Shown one piece after another: positions 50,764 through 60,301 of a stretch of 64,000 nucleotides of DNA. The stretch's first letter is position 1. Each line of letters starts with the position of its first letter. The notes below the pieces were generated by a model. That model had not been told where the DNA came from. It did not search any database and saw only the letters and a program-made list of their open reading frames with translations. Position numbers and translations under genes: made by a program. Source of the DNA: an uncultured Lentisphaeraceae bacterium (GTDB lineage: Bacteria; Verrucomicrobiota; Kiritimatiellia; RFP12; DVOR01); NCBI GenBank assembly GCA_949282555.1, contig CASDPK010000010.1, positions 1-64,000 on the forward strand, in the 5' to 3' direction.

Positions 50764-51720
50764 TCACTCAAATGGTTGCCCGACATGGATTCGAACCATG
50801 ACTATGGGCGTCAAAGGCCCGTGTGCTGCCATTACACCATCGGGCAGCGTCTGTGTGCACGCACGCCAACACCCGGCCAGCGCCGGATGCGCGAGCACCT
50901 TCTCTCCCACCTCACGAGACCCGACCAGCCCGAAAACCGTCGCGCCGCTGCCGCACAGCGTCACCCCTGTGCAACCGGCCGTCCGCAAAGCCTCCGCCGT
51001 GCGGGCGACCCCGGGAAAAAGCCCAAAGCACGGGGCCTCAAGGTCGTTGCCGACCCTTTCCGCCACTTGCTCAAACGCTCCCGTCCGGAGAGAGAGACAC
51101 AAAGTATCGCAAATTGTCCCCCCATCTGTCAAGGAACCCTGAGACCTTCCCGCGTCAAAGGCCGCATACACCTGCGGCGTCGGACAATGTCCCCCGCCGT
51201 TGGCCAGCACCACCCACAACGGCGACGCCCCTTCCATCGGCAACCGCTCCACGCGCTCCCCCCGGCCCCGCATCCGCACCGTCCCATCCAAAACGAAGAG
51301 CGGCACATCCGAACCCAACGCCGCCCCCAAGGCGCACAACCGCTCACGCCCCAACCCCAGCTCCCACAGCGCATCCATCCCCCGCAACACCGCCGCCGCG
51401 TTCGAGCTTCCCCCGCCCAGCCCCCCGCCCAACGGAATCCGCTTCCGAATCCGAAGCCGCGTGGGCAACGCCCGCCCCACCGTCCGCTCCAACAGCCGCA
51501 CCGCCCGCACCGCCAAATTCCGCTCCACGTCCTCCGGCATCGCCGACAGGTCCACCCCGTCCCCCACCATCTCCAGCGACGTCTCCCCCGCCCGTTCCAA
51601 CGTCACCTCATCCCCCAGCCCCAGCGGCACCGCCACCGAATCCAGCTCATGGAATCCATCCGGCCGCGTGCCCAGCACACGGAGCGTCAAATTGACCTTG
51701 GCAGGAGAAAACACATTCAT
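50764..51720 (-). CDS. ispE: 4-diphosphocytidyl-2-C-methyl-D-erythritol kinase, reading through a tRNA gene
   Basis: 318 residues from the ATG at 51720. IspE phosphorylates CDP-ME in the MEP isoprenoid pathway. GHMP-kinase motifs are clear: FSPAKVNLTLRVLG at the N terminus, the ATP loop PLGGGLGGGSSNAAAV, and the late GCTGVTLCGSGATVFGLV. The conserved fold ends near ACTQTL. The frame then continues through the entire tRNA-Gln gene, whose 74 nt encode about 25 extra residues (starting LPDGVMAAHG), before a TGA 6 nt beyond the CCA. The normal stop thus appears lost, or the tRNA overlaps naturally. A TACAAT box lies 6 nt upstream of the ATG. Confidence 0.93.
   Translation of the reverse strand: MNVFSPAKVNLTLRVLGTRPDGFHELDSVAVPLGLGDEVTLERAGETSLEMVGDGVDLSAMPEDVERNLAVRAVRLLERTVGRALPTRLRIRKRIPLGGGLGGGSSNAAAVLRGMDALWELGLGRERLCALGAALGSDVPLFVLDGTVRMRGRGERVERLPMEGASPLWVVLANGGGHCPTPQVYAAFDAGRSQGSLTDGGTICDTLCLSLRTGAFEQVAERVGNDLEAPCFGLFPGVARTAEALRTAGCTGVTLCGSGATVFGLVGSREVGEKVLAHPALAGCWRACTQTLPDGVMAAHGPLTPIVMVRIHVGQPFE
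50773..50846 (-). tRNA. tRNA-Gln (anticodon TTG), nested in the 3' end of ispE
   Basis: The minus strand folds as a cloverleaf: acceptor TGCCCGA / TCGGGCA, D-stem GTGT / GCAC, anticodon loop CTTTGAC (anticodon TTG, reads CAA), T-arm CATGG-TTCGAAT-CCATG, discriminator A and an encoded CCA. The base pair at the top of the anticodon stem is a C-A mismatch; the other four pair. The whole gene lies inside the ispE reading frame on the same strand. Confidence 0.93.
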
Positions 51721-51726
51721 GGCGTC

Positions 51727-51732
51727 ATTGTA
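51727..51732 (-). promoter_or_regulatory. ispE: Start-proximal -10 (TACAAT) for ispE
   Basis: TACAAT on the minus strand ends 6 nt before the ATG, the same geometry as the two lipoprotein genes and the GH2 gene. It probably drives ispE, the nested tRNA and perhaps prs. No -35 at normal spacing is convincing. Confidence 0.5.
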
Positions 51733-51782
51733 CCACGTGCCACCCGGCGGCGACAGCAAAGGCGCGAGCGTCGGCCGCGACC

Positions 51783-54700
51783 TCAAGGGGCGTTGTCCGC
51801 CCAGAGCTCACACTGGCCGATCACCATCCGCACCGCGTCCTCCACCCCTTCCGGCGGGTAGCGATACCGCTTCAGAAGCCGCTTCACCAGCCGACGCATC
51901 CCCGCGCGGGCGCTTTCCTTCCGTTGCCAGTCGATGGTGCGGTTCTTCCGCAGGAGATCCGTCAGCTCCCGCGTCATCCGCACCAGCTCGTCATTGTCGT
52001 AAACGTCTTTGACCGCCTGCGGTTGCGTCAAGGCGTCGTAAAAGGCCAGCTCTTCCGCGCTCAATCCCAGCGCCTCACCCTCCGCGCCGGCGGCGGCGAT
52101 GTCCTTTGCCAGCCGCAGGAGCTCCTCAATGACCTGTTCATTCGTCAGCAATCCGTTGAGGTAGCGGTTCATGATCTGCCGGATGCGCTCGGAGAACTTC
52201 TCCGACTTCACCATGTTGGTGCGCCGATAGACGGTGACCTGCTCCGCAATCAGCCGTTTCAGCAACTCCACGGCCAGATTCTTTTCCTTCATGCGGGCGA
52301 CCTCTTCCAGAAACGCGGGGTCAAACAGGGAGAACGCCGCGCCCACGTCGGAAAACAGCGGGATCACCCCTTCGCTCTGGATGCTCTGCTTCAAGAGCGC
52401 GTTGATGTGGCGGTTTACCTCCTGCAAGGAGAACTTCCGCCCGTTGCCGCCCACCGTCAGGCGAACGAGCATGGTGCGCACCGCCTCAAAGTAGGCCGCC
52501 TCCAGCCGGACGTCGGCCTCCACCAAGCTGGCGCACAAGCTGAGCGCCTGCCGCAACAGCAACGCCTCCCGGACATACACGCTCTGGGTGCGCTCCCCTT
52601 CGGGCCGCGCCCGCTCGGCCACCGACTTCCCCAGCAGAAAGTTGACGCCGCCGCTGATCATCCGCGCTTTTTCCAGATTGTCTCCCGTCAGGAAGCCGGC
52701 ATAGTCGAACCCATGGAAGAGGTCGCGGCAGACCGCCAGTTTCTCCAAAAACTTGGGATAGGCCGCCGTGCGCACGTCAGGGTCGCCGTAATTCTTCCGG
52801 TCCCGCCCCGTGTAGTCGTGCATGGCCTGTTTCAGGGCGGCGGCGATGCCCACATAGTCCACCACCAGCCCGCCTTCCTTGTCCCGGAAGACCCGGTTCA
52901 CCCGGGCGATGGCCTGCATCAGGTTGTGCCCGGCCATCGGCTTGTAAACATACATCGTCGCCAACGACGGCACGTCAAAGCCCGTCAGCCACATATCCAC
53001 CACGATGGCGATCTTCAGCGGGTCGTCGTCGTCCTTGAACTTCCGGGCCAAAGCCTCCCGATGGGCCTTGTTGCCGATGATCTCGCGCCAATCCTCGGGG
53101 TCGTCGTTCCCCTGCGTCATCACCAGGCCCACCTTCTCCTTCCACCCCGGCCGCAATTCCAACATCCGCCGATAGATCTTCAGGGCGATGGGGCGGGAAT
53201 AGGCCACAATCATCGCCTTCCCGGTGAGCAGGCCCGCCCGGTTGCGCTCGTAATGGTCGAGAATGTCATCCACCAAGGAGGCGATCGTCTGGTCGGCCCC
53301 CAACACGGCCTCCATCTGCCCAACTCCTTTTTGCTCTTCTCGATCACGTAGGGGTCGGTCTCTTGGGCCATCCGGTCATATTCGGCATCGATGCGCCGCA
53401 AGACCTCGTCGTCCAGTTTCAGATGGATCACCCGGCTCTCGTAATAGACCGGGCGGGTGGCCCCATCCACCACCGATTGGGTCATGTCGTAAATGTCGAT
53501 GTAGTCCCCAAAGACCTCCCGCGTGCTCCGGTCTTTGGTGGAGATCGGGGTGCCCGTGAAGCCGATGTAGGTGGCGTTGGGCAGGCTGTCCCGAATGATG
53601 CGGGCCGTGCCCACGGAGGTTCGCACCTCCAGCTCGCCCTGCGCGTTCCGCCGCGTGACGATCCGCTCCGTGAGGCCATACTGCCCCCGATGGGCCTCAT
53701 CCGCCATCACCACGATGTTCCGCCGCTCCGAGAGCGCCTCGCCCACCTCCTCAAACTTCTGCATCGTGGTGAAGATGATGCCGTTGGCCTTGCGCCCCGC
53801 CAGCAACGCCCGCAGATGCTCCCGGCTCTCCGCCTGCACGGGCGTCTGCCGCAGAAAGTCGCTGCACCGGCAAAACTGCCCATACAGCTGATTGTCCAAA
53901 TCGTTCCGGTCGGTGATCACCACCACCGTTGGGCTCTCCAGCGTCTGTTGCAGCGCGTGGGTGTAAAAGACCATCGAGAGCGACTTCCCGCTGCCCTGCG
54001 TGTGCCAAAACACGCCCCCCTTGCCGTCGGTCTTCGCGGCCCGTTCGGTGGAGGCGATCGCCTTCCGTACCGCGAAATACTGATGATACCCCGCCAAAAT
54101 CTTGAACGTCCTCTCCCCGTCCACGTTGAAGCAGACGAAGTTCCGCAAGATGTCCAAAAACCGTGCCTTCTCGAACAACCCCTCAAAGAACGTGTCAAAC
54201 TGCGCCGCCTGCGTGTTCTCGTAGCTCCCGTCCTTCGTCTTCCACTCCATGAAGCGGTCTTCCCCCGAGGTCAGGGTGCCCGCCTTGGACACCGTCAGGT
54301 CGCTCATCACGCACACCTGGTTGTAGATGAAGAGCGACGGGATGTCGTGCTGGTAATTGCGCAGCTGGCGATACGCCTCGGAGGCGTCGGTCTCCGTCCG
54401 CGAGGGGGATTTCAGCTCCACGACCACCAGCGGCAACCCATTGACGAAGAGCACCACATCCGCCCGCCGCTCGCTGTTCTCCACCACCGTCCACTGATTC
54501 GCCACGATGAAACGGTTCCGCTCCGGCCGCCGAAAGTCCGCCACATACGCCAGCCCCGACCGCTCCTCTCCCCCCGCCACATACTTCACCGGCACCCCGT
54601 TCTGCAAATAGTCCGTGAAGACCCGGTTCTTCTGCACCAGCGAGCCCGAGTCAAAGGTCTTCAGCCGCGCCATCGCGTCATCCAGCGCCGCCTGCGGCAA

Positions 54701-54859
54701 CCCGGGGTTCAGCTCCAGAAGCGACGCCGCCAACGCCTCCTCATACAAGGGCGAGCGATAATCCCGCTCAACGTCCGGCCCATAAACGTAGGCATAGCCC
54801 AACGTCTGGGTGAACAGCTGCAACACGGCGTCTTCGTAGTCGGATTCTGTGTAAGGCAT
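51783..54859 (-). pseudogene. hsdR: Type I restriction endonuclease subunit HsdR, frameshifted
   Basis: Two overlapping frames give one HsdR. The first (ATG 54859) has the PD-(D/E)XK nuclease core ADVVLFVNGLPLVVVELKSP (about residues 133-152), Walker A WHTQGSGKS (285-293), DEAH (387-390) and FTGTP (434-438). It fails after KSKKELG. The second continues from QMEAVLGADQTIASLVDDILDHY with AYSRPIALKIYRRM, RVNRVFRDKEGG and the C-terminal helical domain. Adding one base near 53318 (GGCCAG in place of GGCAG) restores a single frame. A C-AAA-AAG run just upstream could also permit -1 slippage. It belongs with hsdM and hsdS at 57.4-60.1 kb. Confidence 0.88.
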
Positions 54860-55007
54860 AATATCCCGAGATATGGTGCAGATTTTATCAAACCACCGTA
54901 GTTAACCCGATGAACACCTCAAGACTTCTTACGGGCTACGAGTTACGATCCCTGATTTGACTACATCGTTTCGCCAGCTGTCAGGCGGCCCGGCCGGGTT
55001 GCCTGTT

Positions 55008-55964
55008 CTATGTGTAAATATTCTCGTTGTACAAAAACTTCTTAATCTTATTTAGAGAATTATGTATGTCGCAAACGAGCAGGGGAATACCGAGCTCTTC
55101 CGAGATGAAGTGGGCATGTTCTCTTTCACAGTTCTGGAAGTCTTGTAAAAATCCGACCTCCCATCGTTGTCCATCTCTCTTGGTCAAACGTTGTGCGATG
55201 TCTTGCTCATTATCCGTAAGTAAAATCAATTTCGTCAATTTGAGGCAACGAAAGACCTCAAGTGGTATCTTTTGCAATTGGCTGTTTATATCTTTTAGTA
55301 CAAAGTGACCATCCAAAAGAAAACGGAAAGACTTCTTTTGTTGGTAACGCACACGCGAGACTAAAAGTGCCTGATTTTGATCAAGATTCTCGACGGCCTT
55401 GTCCTTCCGTAAAGTACCTCCGCTCGTTTTGATGAGTTGACTTGCGGTGAAACATTCATATCCAAAAGGGATAAAAATCTTTTCACATAATGAAGATTTA
55501 CCTACACCATGAATACCGCCGAGGAAAATAGAACTTTGGGACGTCTCCAAAATGGTTCGTTTCTTGAAAAGTTTTACGGCCTCGCATTGAGAAAGATACG
55601 AGAATGATTGTGGTGGAACGCCTCCTTTACGAACATCTAAGAGTTGCAACGGGCTCAAGAAACGATAGACACTATTTAATTCAAATGCATACGCTTCGGG
55701 GCGACTTCTAAAATAGTCGTTGAAAAAAACTTTTGAAATCCCCGCCCCATGTTTTACTCGCGCCCAAAGTTTCGTTGGCGAAGCGACGAGTACTGACTTA
55801 ACATTAGCATAGCCTACAATTTTACAAATTGGAGCTGTAACATAGAAGACAATTCGATTTACGGCATTTTTAGGAACGATACGCCGGAACTCGAAAACTT
55901 TTTTCCCTGTCTTGATTAACTCCCAATATTTAGGATGAATAGCCAGTAAAATCGTATCAGACAT
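55008..55964 (-). CDS. ASCH/PUA-like domain fused to a P-loop kinase-like ATPase
   Basis: 318 residues from the ATG at 55964, overlapping the end of the PIN gene by 8 nt. The N-terminal part (about 1-110) looks like an ASCH/PUA-like RNA-binding fold: ILLAIHPKYWELIKTGKKVFEFRR, then IVFYVTAPICKIVGYANV. The C-terminal part has Walker A FLGGIHGVGKSS (about 147-158), a DGHF motif (about 218-221) and an Arg-rich lid-like QRLTKRDGQR. This is typical of adenylate-kinase-like P-loop proteins. The gene is strongly AT-rich compared with hsdM and hsdR. It could be a regulator or antidote partner of the PIN protein, or a nucleic-acid kinase. Not assigned to a named system. Confidence 0.75.
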   Translation of the reverse strand: MSDTILLAIHPKYWELIKTGKKVFEFRRIVPKNAVNRIVFYVTAPICKIVGYANVKSVLVASPTKLWARVKHGAGISKVFFNDYFRSRPEAYAFELNSVYRFLSPLQLLDVRKGGVPPQSFSYLSQCEAVKLFKKRTILETSQSSIFLGGIHGVGKSSLCEKIFIPFGYECFTASQLIKTSGGTLRKDKAVENLDQNQALLVSRVRYQQKKSFRFLLDGHFVLKDINSQLQKIPLEVFRCLKLTKLILLTDNEQDIAQRLTKRDGQRWEVGFLQDFQNCEREHAHFISEELGIPLLVCDIHNSLNKIKKFLYNENIYT

Positions 55965-57432
55965 CTCTAAAAAGCCTTTCGTACTGTTCTTCCGTAAGTC
56001 GACGAATGGATTGTATCGCACCTTTCACTCCTGCGGCTCTAAGGTCTTGCAGCGTGATTGGAGGAAAAGATTTAACATGGCGAAATAAGATAATCAACGG
56101 ATTTGCCCGTGCAATCTCCGTTAATTGCGTTTCCGAAAAAACGGTTCTCTTCGCGACAAGCGCTTGTATCCTTCCGGGGGCAGATTCACGTGTGGCACTT
56201 TCGACGACCCCGACACATTCAATGGAGCACCTGTCATGTGTGCGATAAAAGAACAGCAAATCGCCAGCCTCGAGTTGATTTGTTTTCGCACAGCATATAT
56301 ATGCCTTTTTTATGCAATTACTCTGCGGAGAATATATTTCAGGTCGATCCTTAAAGAGTCCATCTGCGATGTCGCTGACATCGGAAAAAAGGTCTTCATG
56401 AAACCGTGGTAAAATCGGCACGATAAATTTTCTTATCGCACCATCATCTCGATAATGTGGGTAAAACCTTTTTACGTATTCAAGAGGTGTAAGGTCTAAA
56501 CGTTCCTCACCCTCAACCGTCATTTTTTTTAAGAGAACAAAATCTCGTTTATACTGCCCAACCCCCTGAAACCCAAAATCACTGCATAGTGAAAGAAGTG
56601 TCCGCTGTTCTGGTCCGTATGTATGGAGATACACATATTTAATATTTTTCTCTAGGGCATATTGAAATGCACAATAAAGGAGTCTTTCACCATATTTTCT
56701 ACCCCGCAATTGTTCACCAATCTTAAATGTACATAATTTCAGAGCGTTACCATCAAGAGGGGCACCACCTTCTACAATACTTGGGTGATCCTCCTCTTTA
56801 AAAATACAAATTCCGTATACGGTTGACCCCTCACAAAGACACCATGCCTGACGTCTCTCTTTCGCAACTCTATTGTACCAGTCATCAAACCCTGGATACG
56901 CTGAACGTAAAGAGTCAAAAAATGGTTGATCGACAGGGAAACGGTAGAGGTAATGTATCCCGATTCCTGCCGGAGGTTTGACTTTTGGCGGCTTAAGTTG
57001 TAGAAGAAACGCAATAAACTGCGACAAATTATAAACAACCGATTGAAGTTTTGTGTTACGTGCTTTACGAAGGATTCCTTTGTCATTTGTAACCAAAAAA
57101 TGGACAGCACCACAATACGATGCATACAATAACTCATTATCGACCTTGTCGTGATTATTATTTTGTTTCCACCCCATTCTCCTTAACGCCTCTTCGGTTA
57201 AGGATGGAGGATCTTGCAATAGCGAATAGCCCTTAATTCGAGACAGGACAATCTTGCGTCGACTTTCGTTTGTGTCGCGTTGCAAGTCCTCAAGTTGCGC
57301 TGGGTGAACAAAAATCTGACATCTTGTCTCTCCCAAGAGCCTTTTCAACTCCGCAAAGTCAAAAGGCAGTCGCTTAGAACTATCCTCCAATGGAATAAGA
57401 ATATTCGTATCCAAAAGAACGGTATAATTCAT
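55957..57432 (-). CDS. PIN-GNAT-PUA/EVE-like three-domain protein
   Basis: 491 residues. The PIN domain (about 1-145) begins YTVLLDTNILIPLED with Asp8, has DKVDNELLYASY (Asp98) and a later LVTNDKGIL (Asp117): the acidic set of a metal-dependent RNase. A GNAT acetyltransferase region (about 155-300) follows, with the acetyl-CoA loop LRGRKYGERLL (about 242-252). The C-terminal part (about 375-491: LEAGDLLFFYRTHD, GVVES) looks PUA/EVE/ASCH-like. The start overlaps the hsdS stop by 4 nt (ATGA), so it is translationally coupled. AT-rich like its neighbours. It combines an RNase, an acetyltransferase and an RNA- or modified-base-binding module; a toxin or defence effector role is inferred. Confidence 0.78.
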   Translation of the reverse strand: MNYTVLLDTNILIPLEDSSKRLPFDFAELKRLLGETRCQIFVHPAQLEDLQRDTNESRRKIVLSRIKGYSLLQDPPSLTEEALRRMGWKQNNNHDKVDNELLYASYCGAVHFLVTNDKGILRKARNTKLQSVVYNLSQFIAFLLQLKPPKVKPPAGIGIHYLYRFPVDQPFFDSLRSAYPGFDDWYNRVAKERRQAWCLCEGSTVYGICIFKEEDHPSIVEGGAPLDGNALKLCTFKIGEQLRGRKYGERLLYCAFQYALEKNIKYVYLHTYGPEQRTLLSLCSDFGFQGVGQYKRDFVLLKKMTVEGEERLDLTPLEYVKRFYPHYRDDGAIRKFIVPILPRFHEDLFSDVSDIADGLFKDRPEIYSPQSNCIKKAYICCAKTNQLEAGDLLFFYRTHDRCSIECVGVVESATRESAPGRIQALVAKRTVFSETQLTEIARANPLIILFRHVKSFPPITLQDLRAAGVKGAIQSIRRLTEEQYERLFRDV

Positions 57433-58574
57433 TGGAACTCCAGCGGTAAAAGATCATCCGAGATTAAGCGCTGCAAAAGCATGTCACGTAGGGCGGAAAG
57501 GCGGTAATTCTCCTCATAATTACGAAGTATCGCTTCGTAAAGAGGCTTCACTTTAAGCTCAAAGTTTGCCGCTTCGCTTGGTTTGATGTCTGGGACAAAC
57601 TCACTCTCGAAGTCTCGGGTAACGATTGCGTCAAAGACGGCCCCATTTGCTTTATGTTTAAGATGGGTTATTACGCGTTGGGCGAGATGATAGACAAAAT
57701 ACTGGCCGTATCCCTCTTGGCCTAGAAGTGCATAGCACGACTGATTCATTGCCATCGGGCGACCTGCAAGCGTAAGTTTTCCTACAGTGCCACGTGCTGT
57801 CACGAAAACAGTGTTTGTGGGAAAGAGACAACTATTACAATGGGCGAGGCCATCATCTGTTAGCGACTTTTCGGTTTCAAGCGTATAAACGCCATATACG
57901 TCCTTGGGCGTAAAGAACGAGATTTCTCCTTCCCAAAACTCTGCGACGCTTGTCCTAGGGGTACCACCTCCAAGCACTCGCACAAGTGAAACAAATGAGA
58001 CACTTGGTTTCGCTTCAGCGAACCAAGCGGTGAAAACGGCCTGCGCCTGTCGCTCCAAGTTCGCGTTGATCTTGTTGTTCAGTTCGATCTTGTCATCAAG
58101 GGAAGAGAGGATGGCGGCAATCCGCTTTTGTAGTTTCAGTGAGGGAATCTCCACCTCAATATTGGAAAACGTGTCACGAGTAATCGTGTCAAAAACAGAT
58201 CCATGTGTATTCTTTTTCAGAGCTCCGACATGATATCGCATGAGATAATAAAGGAATACAGGATCGACAACATCCCTTTTCGCTCTTAATCCATAACACG
58301 ACTGGTTAAAAGCCATTGGGAATGGGATCATTGCCAATTCACCCACCGTTCCCCGGGCAGAGATAATAGTATCGTCTTTACGTAGTAAGTTTGCGGAACT
58401 ATTGAGAAGTCCAATTTCCGTTATACACTTTTCGGTTGTATACACATATCGTTGGCTATTGGCAAAATCTTTTACAGACAACCATGGTATTGTTCCATTC
58501 CAATATTCGGGCTTTGTCGTTTTTGGGGTTCCTCCCCCGATAATATTCATTATCTCAGACAAGTTACACTTCAT
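57429..58574 (-). CDS. hsdS: Type I restriction-modification specificity subunit HsdS
   Basis: 381 residues from the ATG at 58574, overlapping the hsdM end by 11 nt; a TTG at 58580 is a poorer start. Two target-recognition domains each open with the family's GGGTP motif (IIGGGTPKTTKPEYW and VLGGGTPRTSVAEFW). Between them is the conserved helix (LKLQKRIAAILSSLDDKIELNNKINANLERQAQAVF). A second helical repeat lies at the C terminus (NYRLSALRDMLLQRLISDDLLP). The gene is AT-rich, unlike hsdM. Its stop overlaps the start of the PIN-GNAT-PUA gene, which places that gene firmly inside the restriction operon. Confidence 0.93.
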   Translation of the reverse strand: MKCNLSEIMNIIGGGTPKTTKPEYWNGTIPWLSVKDFANSQRYVYTTEKCITEIGLLNSSANLLRKDDTIISARGTVGELAMIPFPMAFNQSCYGLRAKRDVVDPVFLYYLMRYHVGALKKNTHGSVFDTITRDTFSNIEVEIPSLKLQKRIAAILSSLDDKIELNNKINANLERQAQAVFTAWFAEAKPSVSFVSLVRVLGGGTPRTSVAEFWEGEISFFTPKDVYGVYTLETEKSLTDDGLAHCNSCLFPTNTVFVTARGTVGKLTLAGRPMAMNQSCYALLGQEGYGQYFVYHLAQRVITHLKHKANGAVFDAIVTRDFESEFVPDIKPSEAANFELKVKPLYEAILRNYEENYRLSALRDMLLQRLISDDLLPLEFQ

Positions 58575-60066
58575 ACCCAATCGCCCCCAGCTGTTCTTTG
58601 ATTTTGGCCTCCAGTTCGTGCGACTGGGCGAAGAGTTCCGAAAGCTCCGAGGTTAGGCGGTGCATCTTTTCCTCGAAGGGCTCGTCGTCTTCCTCCTGTT
58701 CCTCGATGCCCACGTAGCGGCCGGGGGTGAGGATGTAGTCCTGCCGGGCGATGTCTTGGGTGGTGGCGACGGCGCAGAAGCCCTTGACGGGCTCCAAGGT
58801 GCCCTCGGCGTAGGCGGCGTAGGTGGCAGCCAAGCATTGGATGTCGGCCTCGGGAAGGTCGCGGAGTTTGCGGGACACCATGGTGCCCATCTTGCGGGCG
58901 TCGATGAAGAGGGTTTTGCCCTTCTGCCGCTTGGCCTTGGCGAGGAACCAGAGGGAAACGGGGATTTGGGTGGTGTAGAAGAGCTGGGGCGGCAGGGCCA
59001 CGATGCACTCCACCAAGTCGGCCTCGATGATGTTTTTGCGGATGTCGCCCTCGCCGCCGCTTTGGGAGGAGAGGGCGCCATTGGCCAGCACCATGCCCAT
59101 GCGGCCCGTGGGGGCGAGGTGCCAGATCATGTGCTGGAGCCACGCGAAGTTGGCGTTGCCCGCGGGGGGCGTGCCGTAGGCCCAGCGCACATCGTCAAGG
59201 AGTTTGTCTTGCCCCCAGTTGGAGAGGTTGAAGGGGGGATTGGCCAGGATGAAGTCCGCCTTCAGCCGGGGGTGGCAATCGTTGAAGAAGGTGTCGGCGT
59301 TATACTTGCCCAGGTCGGCCTCGATGCCGCGGATGGCGAGGTTCATTTGGGCGAGCTTCCAGGTGGTGGGGTTGGAATCCTGCCCGAAGACGGAGATCCT
59401 GTTGATGTTGCCGCCGTGGTTTTGGATGAACTTGGCCGACTGCACGAACATGCCGCCGCTGCCGCAGCAGGGGTCGTACACGCGGCCATTGTAGGGCTGG
59501 AGGATCTCCACCAACGTGCGCACCACGCAGGCGGGCGTGTAGAATTCGCCGGCCAGCTTGCCCTCCTGCTCGGCGAAGCGGGAGAGGCAATATTCATAGG
59601 TGCGGCCCAGCAGATCCTGGCTGCCGCCATGGGCCGCGAGGCGGATGTTGGTGAACAGATCCACCACCTCGCCCAAGCGGCGTTTGTCGAGCTCGGGGCG
59701 GGCGAAGTTCTTGGGGAGGACGTCTTTCAGGCGCCGGTTCTCCCGCTCGATGCTGCGCATGGCCTCGTCGATGACGGCGCCGATCTCCGGCGTGTGGGCC
59801 GCCGCGGCGACGACCTGCCAGCGGGCATTCTCGGGCACAAAGAAGATGCCTTCGGCGGTGTATTCGTCCTTGTCCTCCTCGAAGCCGTCGCCCTCCTTCA
59901 CCAGCGCGGCATGCTTCGCGTCGAAGCGATCCGAGATGTATTTGAGAAAAATGAGGCCGAGGACGACCGATTTGTACTCCGAGGCGTCGAGATTGCCCCG
60001 CAGCACACAGGCCGCCTCCCAAATCCGCTTCTCAAAATCGCTCGTTCCGGTGTTCGCTTCCGCCAT
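58564..60066 (-). CDS. hsdM: Type I restriction-modification DNA methyltransferase HsdM
   Basis: 500 residues. The N-terminal helical domain (FEKRIWEAACVLRGNLDASEYKSVVLGLIFLKYISDRF) is standard. SAM motif I is DPCCGSGGMF (about 198-207) and motif IV is NPPF (about 276-279), defining an adenine-N6 methyltransferase. The C terminus (TSELSELFAQSHELEAKIKEQL) is the helix that docks on HsdS. It is GC-rich like the host genome and clearly different from the hsdM at 2433-3962. First gene of the second restriction operon. Confidence 0.96.
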   Translation of the reverse strand: MAEANTGTSDFEKRIWEAACVLRGNLDASEYKSVVLGLIFLKYISDRFDAKHAALVKEGDGFEEDKDEYTAEGIFFVPENARWQVVAAAAHTPEIGAVIDEAMRSIERENRRLKDVLPKNFARPELDKRRLGEVVDLFTNIRLAAHGGSQDLLGRTYEYCLSRFAEQEGKLAGEFYTPACVVRTLVEILQPYNGRVYDPCCGSGGMFVQSAKFIQNHGGNINRISVFGQDSNPTTWKLAQMNLAIRGIEADLGKYNADTFFNDCHPRLKADFILANPPFNLSNWGQDKLLDDVRWAYGTPPAGNANFAWLQHMIWHLAPTGRMGMVLANGALSSQSGGEGDIRKNIIEADLVECIVALPPQLFYTTQIPVSLWFLAKAKRQKGKTLFIDARKMGTMVSRKLRDLPEADIQCLAATYAAYAEGTLEPVKGFCAVATTQDIARQDYILTPGRYVGIEEQEEDDEPFEEKMHRLTSELSELFAQSHELEAKIKEQLGAIGYEV

Positions 60067-60172
60067 GACAAAAGACCTTCCCGCTTCCTGCCGGCCATCC
60101 CGCGCAGACTGTCCTCACCCCCAAGGGAGCCAAGCGCGAACGCCGCGCCCTCCGCCGCCGGGTGACCCCCAC

Positions 60173-60178
60173 AGTATA
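60173..60178 (-). promoter_or_regulatory. hsdM: Putative -10 (TATACT) for the second hsd operon
   Basis: GC-TATACT on the minus strand, about 107 nt upstream of hsdM, leaving a leader of about 100 nt. The first hsd operon also has a long leader. Confidence 0.4.
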
Positions 60179-60275
60179 GCATAACCGCCCAAAGCCACGC
60201 GGGGACGTTCCGAAGCGGCGAACGGATGGCCTCACCGCGCCGTGCTTTTTCCTTGCGAAATCCTCAGGGAAGCGG

Positions 60276-60281
60276 TATGCT
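60276..60281 (+). promoter_or_regulatory. Putative -10 (TATGCT) for the exported-protein gene
   Basis: TATGCT about 20 nt before the ATG at 60302; the short leader lacks a clear Shine-Dalgarno. Confidence 0.4.
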
Positions 60282-60301
60282 ATGCGCAGAAAGATTGCGT
60301 T

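Noticed and set aside
53315..53340. Programmed -1 frameshift as the explanation for split hsdR
   Set aside because: C-AAA-AAG is not the strongest slippery sequence and no stimulatory structure is evident; a simple one-base deletion that restores the family sequence is more economical. Kept only as an alternative.
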